Shown here: positions 17,151 to 25,444 of the stretch, piece by piece | Layout of the letters: every line of letters starts with the position of its first letter | Numbering within the stretch: position 1 is the stretch's first letter | NCBI RefSeq assembly: GCF_003032475.1 | Contig: NZ_CP028369.1 | Span: 2,604,001 to 2,668,000 of the forward strand | Length of the DNA: 64,000 bases | Direction: 5' to 3' | Origin: Streptomyces sp. P3 | GTDB lineage: Bacteria; Actinomycetota; Actinomycetes; Streptomycetales; Streptomycetaceae | Notes under the pieces: generated by a model | Told to the model about the DNA's origin: nothing | The model's database searches: none | The model's input: only the letters and a program-made list of their open reading frames with translations | Translations under genes and position numbers: made by a program

Positions 17151-17954
17151 ATGCGCGTACGCGCCCTCGTGGTCGCCGCCTCCGGCGCCCTCGCCCTGTC
17201 CGCCCTCGCCGTCCCGGCGGCGCAGGCCGCTCCGGCCGGTCCCGCCGTCACCTTCTCCCAGGTGAAGGTCAACGGCGGCAAGACCATCGTCGTCGGCCCG
17301 ACCACCAAGGTCACGGTCGCGGCCAGCTACACCGTCACCAAGCCGGCCGGCCTGAACGCGAACTCCTTCATCACCTTCCCGGTCCTCTACCGGGGCGGCA
17401 CCCTCACCGCGTCCACCCCCGACAAGGACGTCTGGGGCGGCGACGAGCCCGGCACCTGCACGGCGTCCTCCGCGACCGTCCTGAAGTGCACGGCCAAGAT
17501 CCAGTTCCGTCCCCTGGGGAACACCGACTACGGCGACCTGACCAACGCCCTCGCGGGCGCGTGGAAGATCGGCGCCGCCGCCGTCAACGACAGCGGACTC
17601 ACCACGGGCAGCAACCTCGGCAGCGCGAAGCTGCAGCGCAAGTCCACCCTCACCACCGACGCCGCGCCGGAGCCGGTGAAGAAGGGCAAGACCCTCACCG
17701 TCACCGGCAAGCTGGCCCGCGCGAACTGGGACACCGGCAAGTACGCCGGCTACTCCGCCCAGGCCGTGAAGCTGCAGTTCCGCAAGAAGGGCAGCAGCAC
17801 CTACACCACGGTGAAGACCGTCAAGACCAGCTCCACCGGCACCCTCAAGGCCACGGTCAAGGCGACGGTCGACGGCTACTTCCGCTACGTCTTCGCGGGC
17901 ACCTCGACGACCCCGGCGGTCGCCGCCGCGGGTGACTTCGTCGACGTGAAGTGA
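17151..17954 (+). CDS. Secreted protein, tandem paralogue 2
   Basis: A 267-residue precursor, start ATG 17151 with GGAG eight to ten bases upstream. The signal peptide runs to PAAQA (residue 25). The N-terminal domain differs from paralogue 1 in sequence and length but keeps a Cys pair (GTCTASS, LKCTAK). The C-terminal domain (about 172-267) is nearly the same protein and DNA sequence as in paralogue 1: about 15 mismatches in 292 bp by my count, with stretches over 50 bp identical. Recent duplication of the whole gene or gene conversion confined to the 3' part would explain this. Function unknown. Confidence 0.85.
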   Translation: MRVRALVVAASGALALSALAVPAAQAAPAGPAVTFSQVKVNGGKTIVVGPTTKVTVAASYTVTKPAGLNANSFITFPVLYRGGTLTASTPDKDVWGGDEPGTCTASSATVLKCTAKIQFRPLGNTDYGDLTNALAGAWKIGAAAVNDSGLTTGSNLGSAKLQRKSTLTTDAAPEPVKKGKTLTVTGKLARANWDTGKYAGYSAQAVKLQFRKKGSSTYTTVKTVKTSSTGTLKATVKATVDGYFRYVFAGTSTTPAVAAAGDFVDVK

Positions 17955-17970
17955 CCCCACGCACGTGACG

Positions 17971-18002
17971 ACGGCCGGACCGGGCATGCCCGGTCCGGCC
18001 GT
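17971..18002. terminator. Perfect 32-bp palindrome, bidirectional terminator
   Basis: ACGGCCGGACCGGGCA followed by its exact reverse complement, with no loop bases. It sits between the stop of secreted paralogue 2 (plus) and the stop of the P-type ATPase (minus, 18008), 16 bp and 5 bp away. It can terminate both converging transcripts. Confidence 0.85.
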
Positions 18003-18007
18003 TCGCG

Positions 18008-20374
18008 TCATGCGGACGGTCTGCGGTCCACCCGGCGCCAGCACACCTCGAGGGCCGCCGAGGCGGCAACCGCCACGCCCACCGCGATCCACGGCATCGT
18101 CGGCCCGACCAGCCGCAGCGCGAAGAAGTCCTGCAGCCAGGGGACGATCAGCACCAGCAGGAACGCCGCGCCCATCGAGGCCACCAGCAGCACCCGCCAC
18201 CAGGTGTACGGCCGGGCGATGATCGCCAGCACCCACATCGAGACCAGGAACAGGGTGAGCGTCGCCGCGCTCGTCTCGGCCTCCAAGGAGCCCGCTCCCG
18301 TGTAGTGGTGACGAGCCATCAGATACGTGACGAAGGTCGCGGCCCCGGCGATCACGCCGCCCGGGACCGAGTACCGCATCACCCGCCGTACGAAGTGCGG
18401 ACGGGCCCGTTCGCGGTTGGGGGCGAGCGCGAGGAAGAAGGCCGGGATGCCGATGGTGAGGGTGGACAGCAGGGTCAGGTGCCGTGGCAGGAACGGGTAC
18501 TCGACCTGCCAGCACACCACCAGCAGGGCCAGCAGCACCGAGTAGACCGTCTTCACCAGGAACAGCGTCGCCACCCGGGTGATGTTGCCGATGACCCGGC
18601 GGCCCTCCGCCACCACCGACGGCAGGGTAGCGAAGCTGTTGTCCAGCAGCACGATCTGCGCGACCGCGCGGGTGGCCTCGGAACCCGATCCCATCGCCAC
18701 GCCGATGTCCGCGTCCTTCAGCGCGAGCACGTCGTTGACGCCGTCCCCGGTCATCGCCACGGTGTGCCCGCCTGACTGCAGCGCGCCGACCATGTCCCGC
18801 TTCTGCTGCGGGGTGACCCGGCCGAACACCGTTGCCTCGTCGAGGGCCCGCGCCATGCCGGGCGGGTCGGGCGGCAGCCGCCGGGCGTCCACCGCGCTGC
18901 CGTCCAGCCCGAGCTTCGCCGCCACCGCGCCCACCGACACCGCGTTGTCACCGGAGAGGACCTTGGCGCGGACGTCCTGCTCGGCGAAGTAGCGCAGCGT
19001 GTCGGCGGCGTCCGGCCGCAGCCGCTGCTCGAGCACGACCAGGGCGGCGGCCCGGGCCCCGCGCGCCGGCTCGGGATCGTCGAGCTCGCGGGCGGCCCGG
19101 GCCAGCAGCAGCACGCGCAGCCCCCGCTCGTTCAGCCGCTCCGTCTCGGCGAGGGCCGGATCGCTCTCGGCCAGCAGCACGTCGGGCGCCCCGAGCAGCC
19201 AGGTGCTGCTCTCCCCGTCGCCCTCGTTGAAGCTGGCGCCGCTGTACTTGCGCGCGGAGGAAAAGGGCAGGGACTCGGTGCAGCGCCACTCCTCGGCGTC
19301 CGGATAGGCGTCGATGATCGCCTTCAGGGAGGCGTTCGGCCGCGGGTCGGACTCCCCGAGGGCCCCGAGGACCCGGCGTACGTACGCCTCGTCACCGCCG
19401 TCGAGGGTGCGCAGCTCGGTGACGTCCATGCCGCCCTCGGTGAGGGTGCCGGTCTTGTCCAGGCAGACGGTGTCGACGCGGGCGAGGCCCTCGATGGCCG
19501 GGAGCTCCTGCACCAGGCACTGTTTGCGGCCGAGCCGGATGACGCCGATCGCGAAGGCGACCGAGGTGAGCAGCACGAGCCCCTCCGGGACCATCGGGAC
19601 GATGCCGCCGACGGTACGGGCCACGGACTCCCTGAGGTCGTTGTCCTTGACGACCAGCTGGGTGACGACCAGGCCGATCGCGGCCGGCACCATCATCCAC
19701 GTCACGTACTTGAGGATCGTGGAGATGCCGGTGCGCAGTTCGGAGTGGACGAGCGTGAAGCGGGACGCCTCCTCGGCGAGCTGGGCGGCGTAGGCCTCCC
19801 GGCCGACCTTGGTGGCCCGGAAGGCGCCGACGCCGGCCACCACGAAGCTGCCCGACATGACCGCGTCGCCGGGCCGCTTGACGACGGGGTCGGCCTCGCC
19901 GGTGAGCAGCGACTCGTCGATCTCCAGACCGTCCGCCTCGACGCACACCCCGTCCACGGCGGCCTTGTCGCCCGGGCCGATCTCGATGACGTCGTCCAGG
20001 ACGAGCTCGGAGGTGGAGACCTCGACGGCCGTCGCGCCACGGCGGACGGTGGGACGCGCCTCGCCGACCAGGGCGAGCGAGTCCAGGGTCTGCTTGGCCC
20101 GCCACTCCTGGATGATGCCGATGCCGGTGTTGGCGAGGATCACGAACCCGAACAGGCCGTCCTGGATGGGCGCGACGGCCAGCATGACCAGCCACAGGAC
20201 GCCGATGATCGCGTTGAACCGGGTGAAGACGTTCGCCCGGACGATCTCGCCGACCGAACGGCTGCTGCGGACCGGCACGTCGTTGACCTGACCGCGGGCG
20301 ACGCGGTCCGCGACCTCCGCGGCGGTCAGGCCGGTAGCCGTCGGCGCTGCGGCGGGGGCGTCGGTGTGGGCCAT
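18008..20374 (-). CDS. CtpE-like P-type cation ATPase
   Basis: A 788-residue P-type ATPase. The phosphorylation motif DKTGTLT has Asp306, the actuator motif is LTGEADP (TGE), and the hinge is MTGDGVNDVLALKDADIGVAMGSG. The first cytoplasmic loop follows two N-terminal membrane helices, with PEGL in TM4 (PMVPEGLVLLTS) and six helices after the catalytic core. The PEGLVLL signature and overall length match mycobacterial CtpE, a calcium uptake ATPase, more than heavy-metal pumps; no CPx or N-terminal CxxC is present. Substrate is therefore probably Ca2+, by inference. It is monocistronic, ending at the palindrome shared with the secreted paralogues. Confidence 0.88.
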   Translation of the reverse strand: MAHTDAPAAAPTATGLTAAEVADRVARGQVNDVPVRSSRSVGEIVRANVFTRFNAIIGVLWLVMLAVAPIQDGLFGFVILANTGIGIIQEWRAKQTLDSLALVGEARPTVRRGATAVEVSTSELVLDDVIEIGPGDKAAVDGVCVEADGLEIDESLLTGEADPVVKRPGDAVMSGSFVVAGVGAFRATKVGREAYAAQLAEEASRFTLVHSELRTGISTILKYVTWMMVPAAIGLVVTQLVVKDNDLRESVARTVGGIVPMVPEGLVLLTSVAFAIGVIRLGRKQCLVQELPAIEGLARVDTVCLDKTGTLTEGGMDVTELRTLDGGDEAYVRRVLGALGESDPRPNASLKAIIDAYPDAEEWRCTESLPFSSARKYSGASFNEGDGESSTWLLGAPDVLLAESDPALAETERLNERGLRVLLLARAARELDDPEPARGARAAALVVLEQRLRPDAADTLRYFAEQDVRAKVLSGDNAVSVGAVAAKLGLDGSAVDARRLPPDPPGMARALDEATVFGRVTPQQKRDMVGALQSGGHTVAMTGDGVNDVLALKDADIGVAMGSGSEATRAVAQIVLLDNSFATLPSVVAEGRRVIGNITRVATLFLVKTVYSVLLALLVVCWQVEYPFLPRHLTLLSTLTIGIPAFFLALAPNRERARPHFVRRVMRYSVPGGVIAGAATFVTYLMARHHYTGAGSLEAETSAATLTLFLVSMWVLAIIARPYTWWRVLLVASMGAAFLLVLIVPWLQDFFALRLVGPTMPWIAVGVAVAASAALEVCWRRVDRRPSA

Positions 20375-20531
20375 GGAACCGACGGTACGTGCGGACTTGG
20401 GGGTTCACCCCCCGAGGACGCCGAAGATCCGACCTGGGGAGGACCCGAGTAGTGCCGTGGTTGCAGTGGTCACCCCGACGGGCCCCGGACGGGAGGGCGG
20501 GCCCGCGGGCCGGTCCTATGCGCCGCCCCCC

Positions 20532-20624
20532 GGCTCATACGGCGCAGGCGCACGGGGCGTCACACAAGGGAGGCGTCATACGCGCCGCAGGCGTCCGGCG
20601 GCGTCATACGGCGGAGGCGTCCGC
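20532..20624. repeat. Three imperfect direct repeats reaching into a coding 3' end
   Basis: Units with core GGCGTCATACGGCGCAGGCG occur at about 20532-20552, 20572-20598 and 20600-20624. The last contains the TCA/TGA stop (20604-20606) and last codons of the DUF2530 gene on the minus strand. The rest of the 20375-20603 gap is featureless apart from a GC-rich stretch, and carries the upstream region of the ATPase gene. Confidence 0.55.
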
Positions 20625-20876
20625 CTGCTTCGCCGCCGCGTCCCGTTTGATCGCCGCGTCCCGCTTGCGGACGTACCAGATGCCGATGAGCCCCAGGCCG
20701 GCGCCGGCCAGGCAGGTCCACACCCACCACAGGCGGTCGTGGTCCTCGAACCAGCCGTAGAAGGGGAGCTGGACGAGGAAGAGGACGAACCAGAGGATGG
20801 TGCCGCCGGTGATGGTGGCGACCACGGGGCCCTCCAGGGGCTCCGGCGCCTCGTGCTTGGGGGTCCACTTCGCCAT
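20604..20876 (-). CDS. DUF2530 small membrane protein
   Basis: A 90-residue protein with two membrane helices (about 21-43, TITGGTILWFVLFLVQLPF, and 52-70, WWVWTCLAGAGLGLIGIWYV) and a basic Lys/Arg/Ala-rich cytoplasmic tail. The N-terminus MAKWTPKHEAPEPLEG is typical of the actinobacterial DUF2530 family as I remember it. Function unknown. It is divergent from the purine permease gene, whose start is 117 bp away. Confidence 0.85.
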   Translation of the reverse strand: MAKWTPKHEAPEPLEGPVVATITGGTILWFVLFLVQLPFYGWFEDHDRLWWVWTCLAGAGLGLIGIWYVRKRDAAIKRDAAAKQADASAV

Positions 20877-20993
20877 GGGGACAGCTTACGAGGCCATCAC
20901 ATCTACGCGCGGAGATGGCTGTTAGGGACCTCATATGTTCATACTGAAACCGTTTACCCCTGACCGCTTCTCTTCGTAGGAAACGCCGAAACG

Positions 20994-22445
20994 ATGCCCA
21001 CGCCGGCCCCCGCCAAGGTCCCCGCCCCTGAACAGCCGGGAGCCACGTCCGTCCACGGCGCTCTCGACCGCCACTTCCGCATCTCCGAGCGGGGCAGCAC
21101 CCTGTCCCGGGAGATCCGGGGCGGCTTCGCCACCTTCTTCGCGATGGCGTACATCATCGTGCTGAACCCGATCATCCTCAGCAGCGCCAAGGACATGTAC
21201 GGGCACCAGCTCGACAACGGTCAGCTGGTAACCGCCACCTGTGTGACGGCCGCCTTCACCACGCTCCTCATGGGCGTGATCGGCAACGTGCCCATCGCGC
21301 TGGCCGCGGGCCTCGGCGTGAACTCGGTGGTCGCGCTCCAGCTCGCGCCCCGGATGTCCTGGCCGGACGCCATGGGCATGGTCGTGCTCGCCGGGTTCGT
21401 GGTCATGCTCCTGGTCGCCACCGGGCTGCGTGAGCGCGTCATGAACGCGGTGCCCTTCGGCCTGCGCAAGGCCATCAGCATCGGCATCGGCCTGTTCATC
21501 ATGCTGATCGGGCTCGTCGACTCCGGCTTCGTCAGCCGGATCCCGGACGCCGCCCACACCACCGTCCCGCTCCAGCTCGGCGCCGACGGTCACCTGAACG
21601 GCTGGCCGGTCCTCGTCTTCATCCTGGGCGCGCTGCTCACGCTGGCCCTGATCACCCGCAAGGTGCCCGGCGCGATCCTCATCTCGATCGTCGCGATGAC
21701 CGTCCTCGCGCTGATCGTCAACGCGGTCGCGACCGTCCCCTCCTGGGGTCTCACCACCCCCGAGTGGCCCGGCAACCCCGTCGCCACCCCCGACTTCGGG
21801 CTGATCGGCGAGGTCAGCCTGTTCGGCGGGTTCGGCAAGGTCGGCGTCCTGACCGGCGTCCTCTTCGTCTTCACGGTCCTGCTGTCGTGCTTCTTCGACG
21901 CCATGGGCACGATCATGGGGGTCAGCGACGAGGCCAAGCTGACCAACGCCCAGGGCGAGATGCCCGGCATCAACAAGGTCCTCTTCGTCGACGGCCTCGC
22001 GGTCGCCGCCGGCGGCGCCAGCTCCTCCTCCGCCACCACCGCGTTCGTGGAGTCCACGGCCGGCGTCGGCGAGGGCGCCCGCACCGGCTTCGCGAACCTG
22101 GTCACCGGCGGACTCTTCGCCGTCGCGCTGTTCCTCACGCCCGTCGCCACGATGGTGCCGTCCCAGGCCGCAACGCCGGCGCTGCTCGCGGTGGGTTACC
22201 TGATCCTGGCCGGGTCGGTCAAGGAGATCGACTGGGCCGATCACACCATCGCCGTCCCGGCCTTCATCACCATGGTGATGATGCCGTTCACCTACTCGAT
22301 CACCAACGGTATCGGCATGGGCTTCATCGCCTTCGTCGTGCTGCGGCTCGCGGCCGGGCGCGGCCGGGAGGTGCCGGCGCCGATGTACGCGGTGTCCGCC
22401 GTGTTCGTCTTCTACTACCTGATGCCGGCGCTCGGCCTCACCTGA
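20994..22445 (+). CDS. NCS2/AzgA-type purine (guanine/hypoxanthine/adenine) permease
   Basis: A 483-residue permease with 12-14 membrane segments. The AzgA branch of nucleobase-cation symporters is recognised from EIRGGFATFFAMAYIIVLNP at the start of the membrane region, GLGVNSVVAL, the SCFFDAMGTIMGV segment (acidic residue in TM8) and ASSSSATTAFVES (TM9-10). It imports purine bases by proton symport. ATG at 20994 is preceded by the weak GTAGGAAACG. Its C-terminal codons and TGA form part of a 30-bp tandem repeat. Confidence 0.9.
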   Translation: MPTPAPAKVPAPEQPGATSVHGALDRHFRISERGSTLSREIRGGFATFFAMAYIIVLNPIILSSAKDMYGHQLDNGQLVTATCVTAAFTTLLMGVIGNVPIALAAGLGVNSVVALQLAPRMSWPDAMGMVVLAGFVVMLLVATGLRERVMNAVPFGLRKAISIGIGLFIMLIGLVDSGFVSRIPDAAHTTVPLQLGADGHLNGWPVLVFILGALLTLALITRKVPGAILISIVAMTVLALIVNAVATVPSWGLTTPEWPGNPVATPDFGLIGEVSLFGGFGKVGVLTGVLFVFTVLLSCFFDAMGTIMGVSDEAKLTNAQGEMPGINKVLFVDGLAVAAGGASSSSATTAFVESTAGVGEGARTGFANLVTGGLFAVALFLTPVATMVPSQAATPALLAVGYLILAGSVKEIDWADHTIAVPAFITMVMMPFTYSITNGIGMGFIAFVVLRLAAGRGREVPAPMYAVSAVFVFYYLMPALGLT

Positions 22446-22516
22446 GCCGCGGAAGCGGTGCCCGGCCTCACCTGAGCCGCGGAAGCGGTGCCAGGCCTCA
22501 CCTGAGCCGCGGAAGC
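22434..22516. repeat. 30-bp tandem repeat (2.8 copies) spanning the permease stop codon
   Basis: Unit GGCCTCACCTGAGCCGCGGA plus AGCGGTGCCC: copy 1 at 22434-22463, copy 2 at 22464-22493 (one mismatch), partial copy 3 at 22494-22516. Copy 1 encodes the last codons (GLT) and the TGA of the purine permease, so copy-number changes leave the protein unchanged. Confidence 0.85.
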
Positions 22517-22551
22517 CGCGGGACGGCGGGTCGGCGGGTCGGCGGCCGGGC

Positions 22552-22734
22552 TCAGGTGTGCCCGTAGAACTCTTCCGTCTCGTCGACCGCGGTCTGGAAC
22601 CGCTGGTCGAAGTCATCGCGAATGAGCGTCCGGACGACATAGTCCTGGACGCTCATTCCCCTTTTCGCGGCATGCTTCCGGAGCCGCTCGAGCAGCTCCC
22701 CGTCTATCCGCAGGCTGAGCACACTGGTCCCCAT
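22552..22734 (-). CDS. Ribbon-helix-helix (CopG/Arc-like) protein
   Basis: A 60-residue protein. VLSLRIDGELLERLRKHAAK gives the N-terminal beta strand and first helix, and GMSVQDYVVRTLIRDD the second, a canonical ribbon-helix-helix DNA-binding fold. The C-terminal 20 residues are acidic. Such proteins are often antitoxins, but no toxin partner lies beside it; the neighbours are the permease and a divergent marR gene. No ribosome-binding site precedes the ATG at 22734. It might regulate the marR-MFS promoter across the 150-bp divergent gap (inference). Confidence 0.75.
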   Translation of the reverse strand: MGTSVLSLRIDGELLERLRKHAAKRGMSVQDYVVRTLIRDDFDQRFQTAVDETEEFYGHT

Positions 22735-22852
22735 GAGACGAGGGTCGCGGGCATGTACCGCACCTCGGCCTCTTTCCGCTGCCTACTCACTCCTTCGAGT
22801 GACGCCGGGGTACTCCGTGGCCAGGGTCACGGGAATCCCCCCGTGCGCCAGC

Positions 22853-22886
22853 TTGTTTAGCCAGGGTAATGAGTTACGCTAAAGAG
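22853..22886 (+). promoter_or_regulatory. Promoter and inverted-repeat operator of the marR-MFS operon; leaderless start
   Basis: TTGTTT (22853-22858) and TACGCT (22875-22880), spaced by 16 bp, form a plausible housekeeping promoter. The start of transcription would fall near 22887, the A of the chosen ATG, so the mRNA would be leaderless. TTTAGC at 22856-22861 and GCTAAA at 22878-22883 form a 6-bp inverted repeat covering both promoter elements, suited to autorepression by the MarR protein. Confidence 0.55.
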
Positions 22887-23324
22887 ATGCCTGACCTCAC
22901 CCATGGCGACGACGCTGCCGCCGTGAACTCCCTGCGATCGGCCGTGATGCGGCTGTCCCGTCGGCTCAAGCACCAGCGGGTCGACGAGTCCCTGAGCCCC
23001 ACCGAGATGTCGGTGCTCGGCACCCTCTCCCTCTGCGGCAGCGCCACCCCCGGCGAGCTCGCCCGCAAGGAGCACGTGCAGCCGCCCTCGATGACCCGCA
23101 TCGTGGCGCTGCTGGAGGCCAAGGGCCTGGTCCGGCTGGAGCCGCACCCCGAGGACCGCCGCCAGAAGGTCGTCACCAAGACCGAGCAGGCCGAAGCCAT
23201 GCTCGCGGAGAGCCGCGCCAAGCGGAACGCCTTCCTGGCCACCCTGGTCGACGGCCTCGACGAGGACGAGTGGGCGAAACTGCGCGCCGCCGCCCCCGTA
23301 CTGGAGAAGCTCGCCCACCTGTAA
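22887..23324 (+). CDS. MarR-family transcriptional regulator
   Basis: A 145-residue winged-helix regulator. The DNA-binding helix region is TPGELARKEHVQPPSMTRIVALLEAKGLV (split: TPGELARKEHV, PPSMTRIVALLE), followed by the wing HPEDRRQKVV with the conserved DxR. Helices at both ends form the dimer interface. ATG at 22887 is favoured because a promoter ends there; ATG at 22869 lies inside the promoter. It is followed 24 bp later by an MFS exporter gene, the classic arrangement in which the regulator represses itself and the pump until a drug-like ligand binds. Confidence 0.9.
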   Translation: MPDLTHGDDAAAVNSLRSAVMRLSRRLKHQRVDESLSPTEMSVLGTLSLCGSATPGELARKEHVQPPSMTRIVALLEAKGLVRLEPHPEDRRQKVVTKTEQAEAMLAESRAKRNAFLATLVDGLDEDEWAKLRAAAPVLEKLAHL

Positions 23325-23348
23325 CCCCGTGCCGAGGAGGCGACCCTT

Positions 23349-24782
23349 TTGAGTTCGGGACCCGGAGCAGACTCCGCCCCCGCACCGACCACCCACGAGA
23401 CCCTTGGCGCCAAGCCCGCCAAGCCCGCCAAGCCCGCCAAGCCCGCCAAGCCCGCCAAGCCCGCCGAGTCGTCCGCGTCATCCGCGTCATCCGCGTCATC
23501 CGCGTCGTCCATGTTCAGCTCCCTGAGGGTCAGGAACTACCGCCTGTTCTTCGTGGGCCAGGTCGTCTCCAACATCGGCACCTGGATGCAGCGCATCGCC
23601 CAGGACTGGCTGGTGCTCAGCCTCACCGGCTCCGCCACCGCCGTCGGCGTCACGACGGCCCTGCAGTTCCTGCCCATGCTGCTCTTCGGGCTCTACGGGG
23701 GCGTCCTCGTCGACCGGCTGCCCAAGCGCCGCACCCTGCTGTTCACCCAGTCCGCGATGGCCCTCACCGGCATCGCGCTCGCCGTCCTCAGCCTCTCCGG
23801 CCACGTCCAGGTCTGGCACGTCTACGTCGCCGCCTTCGCCGTCGGCCTCGCGACGGTCCTGGACAACCCCGCACGGCAGACCTTCGTCTCCGAGATGGTC
23901 GGCCCCGACCAGCTCCAGAACGCGGTCAGCCTCAACTCCGCGAACTTCCAGTCGGCCCGGCTGATCGGCCCCGCCGTGGCCGGCGTGATGATCACCGGCG
24001 TCGGCACCGGGTGGGCGTTCCTCTTCAACGGCCTGTCCTTCGTCGCCCCCCTCGCCGGCCTGCTGCTGATGCGCTCGCGTGACCTGCACGTCGTCGAACG
24101 CGCCCCGCGCGGCAAGGGCCAGCTGCGGGAAGGCCTCCAGTACGTCGCCGGCCGCCCCGACCTGATCTGGACGATCGTCCTGGTCGGGTTCGTCAGCACC
24201 TTCGGGTTCAACTTCCCCGTCTACCTCTCGGCCTTCGCCGACGACGTCTTCCACGCGGGCGCGGGCTCCTACAGCCTGTTCAACACGCTGATGGCGGTCG
24301 GCTCCCTCGCGGGCGCCCTGCTCGCGGCCCGGCGCGGCACGGCCCGGATGCGGGTGCTGGTCGCCGGAGCGGTGGCCTTCGGCGTCATGGAGATCGTGGC
24401 CGCCGCGGCCCCCTCCCTGTGGCTGTTCGCCCTGCTCATGGTCCCGATCGGGATGTTCGGCATGACGGTCAACGTCACCGCCAACAGCAGCGTCCAGCTG
24501 GGCACCGACCCGGCCATGCGAGGTCGGGTGATGGCCCTCTACATGATGGTGTTCATGGGCGGCGCCCCGGTCGGCGCGCCGATCGCCGGCTGGATCACCG
24601 ACGCGTACGGCGTCCGGGCGGGCATGGCGGCCGGCGGAGCCGTCTCGGCCGCCGCCGCTGTCACCGTCGGCCTGGTCCTCGCCCGGATGGGCGACCTGCG
24701 TCTGTCGGTCGGCTGGCACCACGGCCACCCGAGCGTGCGCTTCGTCCCGCGCGCGCAGCGGGAACTAGCCACGGTCGTCTGA
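23349..24782 (+). CDS. MFS exporter with repetitive N-terminal tail
   Basis: A 477-residue transporter. TTG at 23349 has AGGAGG eight bases upstream. Residues 1-54 are low-complexity: six AKP triplets (9-bp DNA unit, 23409-23462) and then four SSA triplets (23469-23510). About twelve membrane helices follow from FSSLRVRNYRLFFVGQ; NIGTWMQRIAQDWLV and DNPARQTFVSEMVG are typical of the MFS_3 (EntS-like) exporter group. An ATG at 23511, where most homologues would begin, could be a second start. It is co-transcribed with marR. Probable drug or metabolite efflux; substrate unknown. Confidence 0.88.
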   Translation: MSSGPGADSAPAPTTHETLGAKPAKPAKPAKPAKPAKPAESSASSASSASSASSMFSSLRVRNYRLFFVGQVVSNIGTWMQRIAQDWLVLSLTGSATAVGVTTALQFLPMLLFGLYGGVLVDRLPKRRTLLFTQSAMALTGIALAVLSLSGHVQVWHVYVAAFAVGLATVLDNPARQTFVSEMVGPDQLQNAVSLNSANFQSARLIGPAVAGVMITGVGTGWAFLFNGLSFVAPLAGLLLMRSRDLHVVERAPRGKGQLREGLQYVAGRPDLIWTIVLVGFVSTFGFNFPVYLSAFADDVFHAGAGSYSLFNTLMAVGSLAGALLAARRGTARMRVLVAGAVAFGVMEIVAAAAPSLWLFALLMVPIGMFGMTVNVTANSSVQLGTDPAMRGRVMALYMMVFMGGAPVGAPIAGWITDAYGVRAGMAAGGAVSAAAAVTVGLVLARMGDLRLSVGWHHGHPSVRFVPRAQRELATVV

Positions 24783-24847
24783 CGCGGCGGCACGTCACGC
24801 GGAGGGTGCGGCGGGCGGCCCCGCCCTCCGGGCCGGCCGGCGGCACG

Positions 24848-25393
24848 TCACCCGGTGGGCGTGGCCGGCGGCCCCACCCGCCGGGCCAGCACCTGCCCGG
24901 GCCACTGACGGTCCCCGACCGTGTACGCCTGCGTCGGAGTGAAGCCGTTGGCCTCGTAATAGGCGACGAGCCTGCGGTCGTCGCCCGCGTAGCAGTCCAC
25001 CCGCAGCAGGCCGACGCCTGCCCGCCGGGTCTCCTCGGCGGCGTGCTCGAGCAGCGCGCCGCCCACGCCGTGGCCCTTGAAACGCCGGTCCGAGGCCAGC
25101 CAGTGGATGTACCGCTCGGGCTCCCCGGGCGGCGGGAGGTGCGCGAGGTACGCGCCGGGCGCGTCGGTGAGCGTGAGGGCGGCGGCCGGCTCGCCGTCCG
25201 CCTCGGCGACGAACGCCCAGCCCTCCTCCAGGTACCGGACGACGGACTCGACCGTCTTCGGGTTCTCCGACAGGGGCTTCGTCCCCCACTGGCCGGTCCG
25301 GCCCTGCGCGACCAGCCACGCCACGCTGCTGTCGAGCATGGCGAGCATCGCCGGGGCGTCCTCGGGTCCGCCTTCTCTGATGGTGATGCGCAT
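24848..25393 (-). CDS. GNAT-family N-acetyltransferase
   Basis: A 181-residue acetyltransferase. The acetyl-CoA pyrophosphate loop is RRFKGHGVGGALLEHA (R/Q-x-x-G-x-G/A type) around residues 108-123, preceded by the substrate strand and followed by VDCYAGDDRRLVAYYEANGFTP (split: VDCYAGDD, LVAYYEANGF), the usual motif B. Acceptor substrate unknown. ATG at 25393 is chosen; ATG at 25402 adds MDG. It is divergent from thpR, with 51 bp between the starts. Confidence 0.85.
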   Translation of the reverse strand: MRITIREGGPEDAPAMLAMLDSSVAWLVAQGRTGQWGTKPLSENPKTVESVVRYLEEGWAFVAEADGEPAAALTLTDAPGAYLAHLPPPGEPERYIHWLASDRRFKGHGVGGALLEHAAEETRRAGVGLLRVDCYAGDDRRLVAYYEANGFTPTQAYTVGDRQWPGQVLARRVGPPATPTG

Positions 25394-25444
25394 GCCGTCC
25401 ATATTGCCGGGCGCATTGTCGGGCCCGCCGGGAAAATCGGGGGC

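Noticed and set aside
22552..22734. Toxin-antitoxin pair based on the ribbon-helix-helix protein
   Set aside because: No small toxin-like gene adjoins on either side; the neighbours are the permease and a divergent marR.
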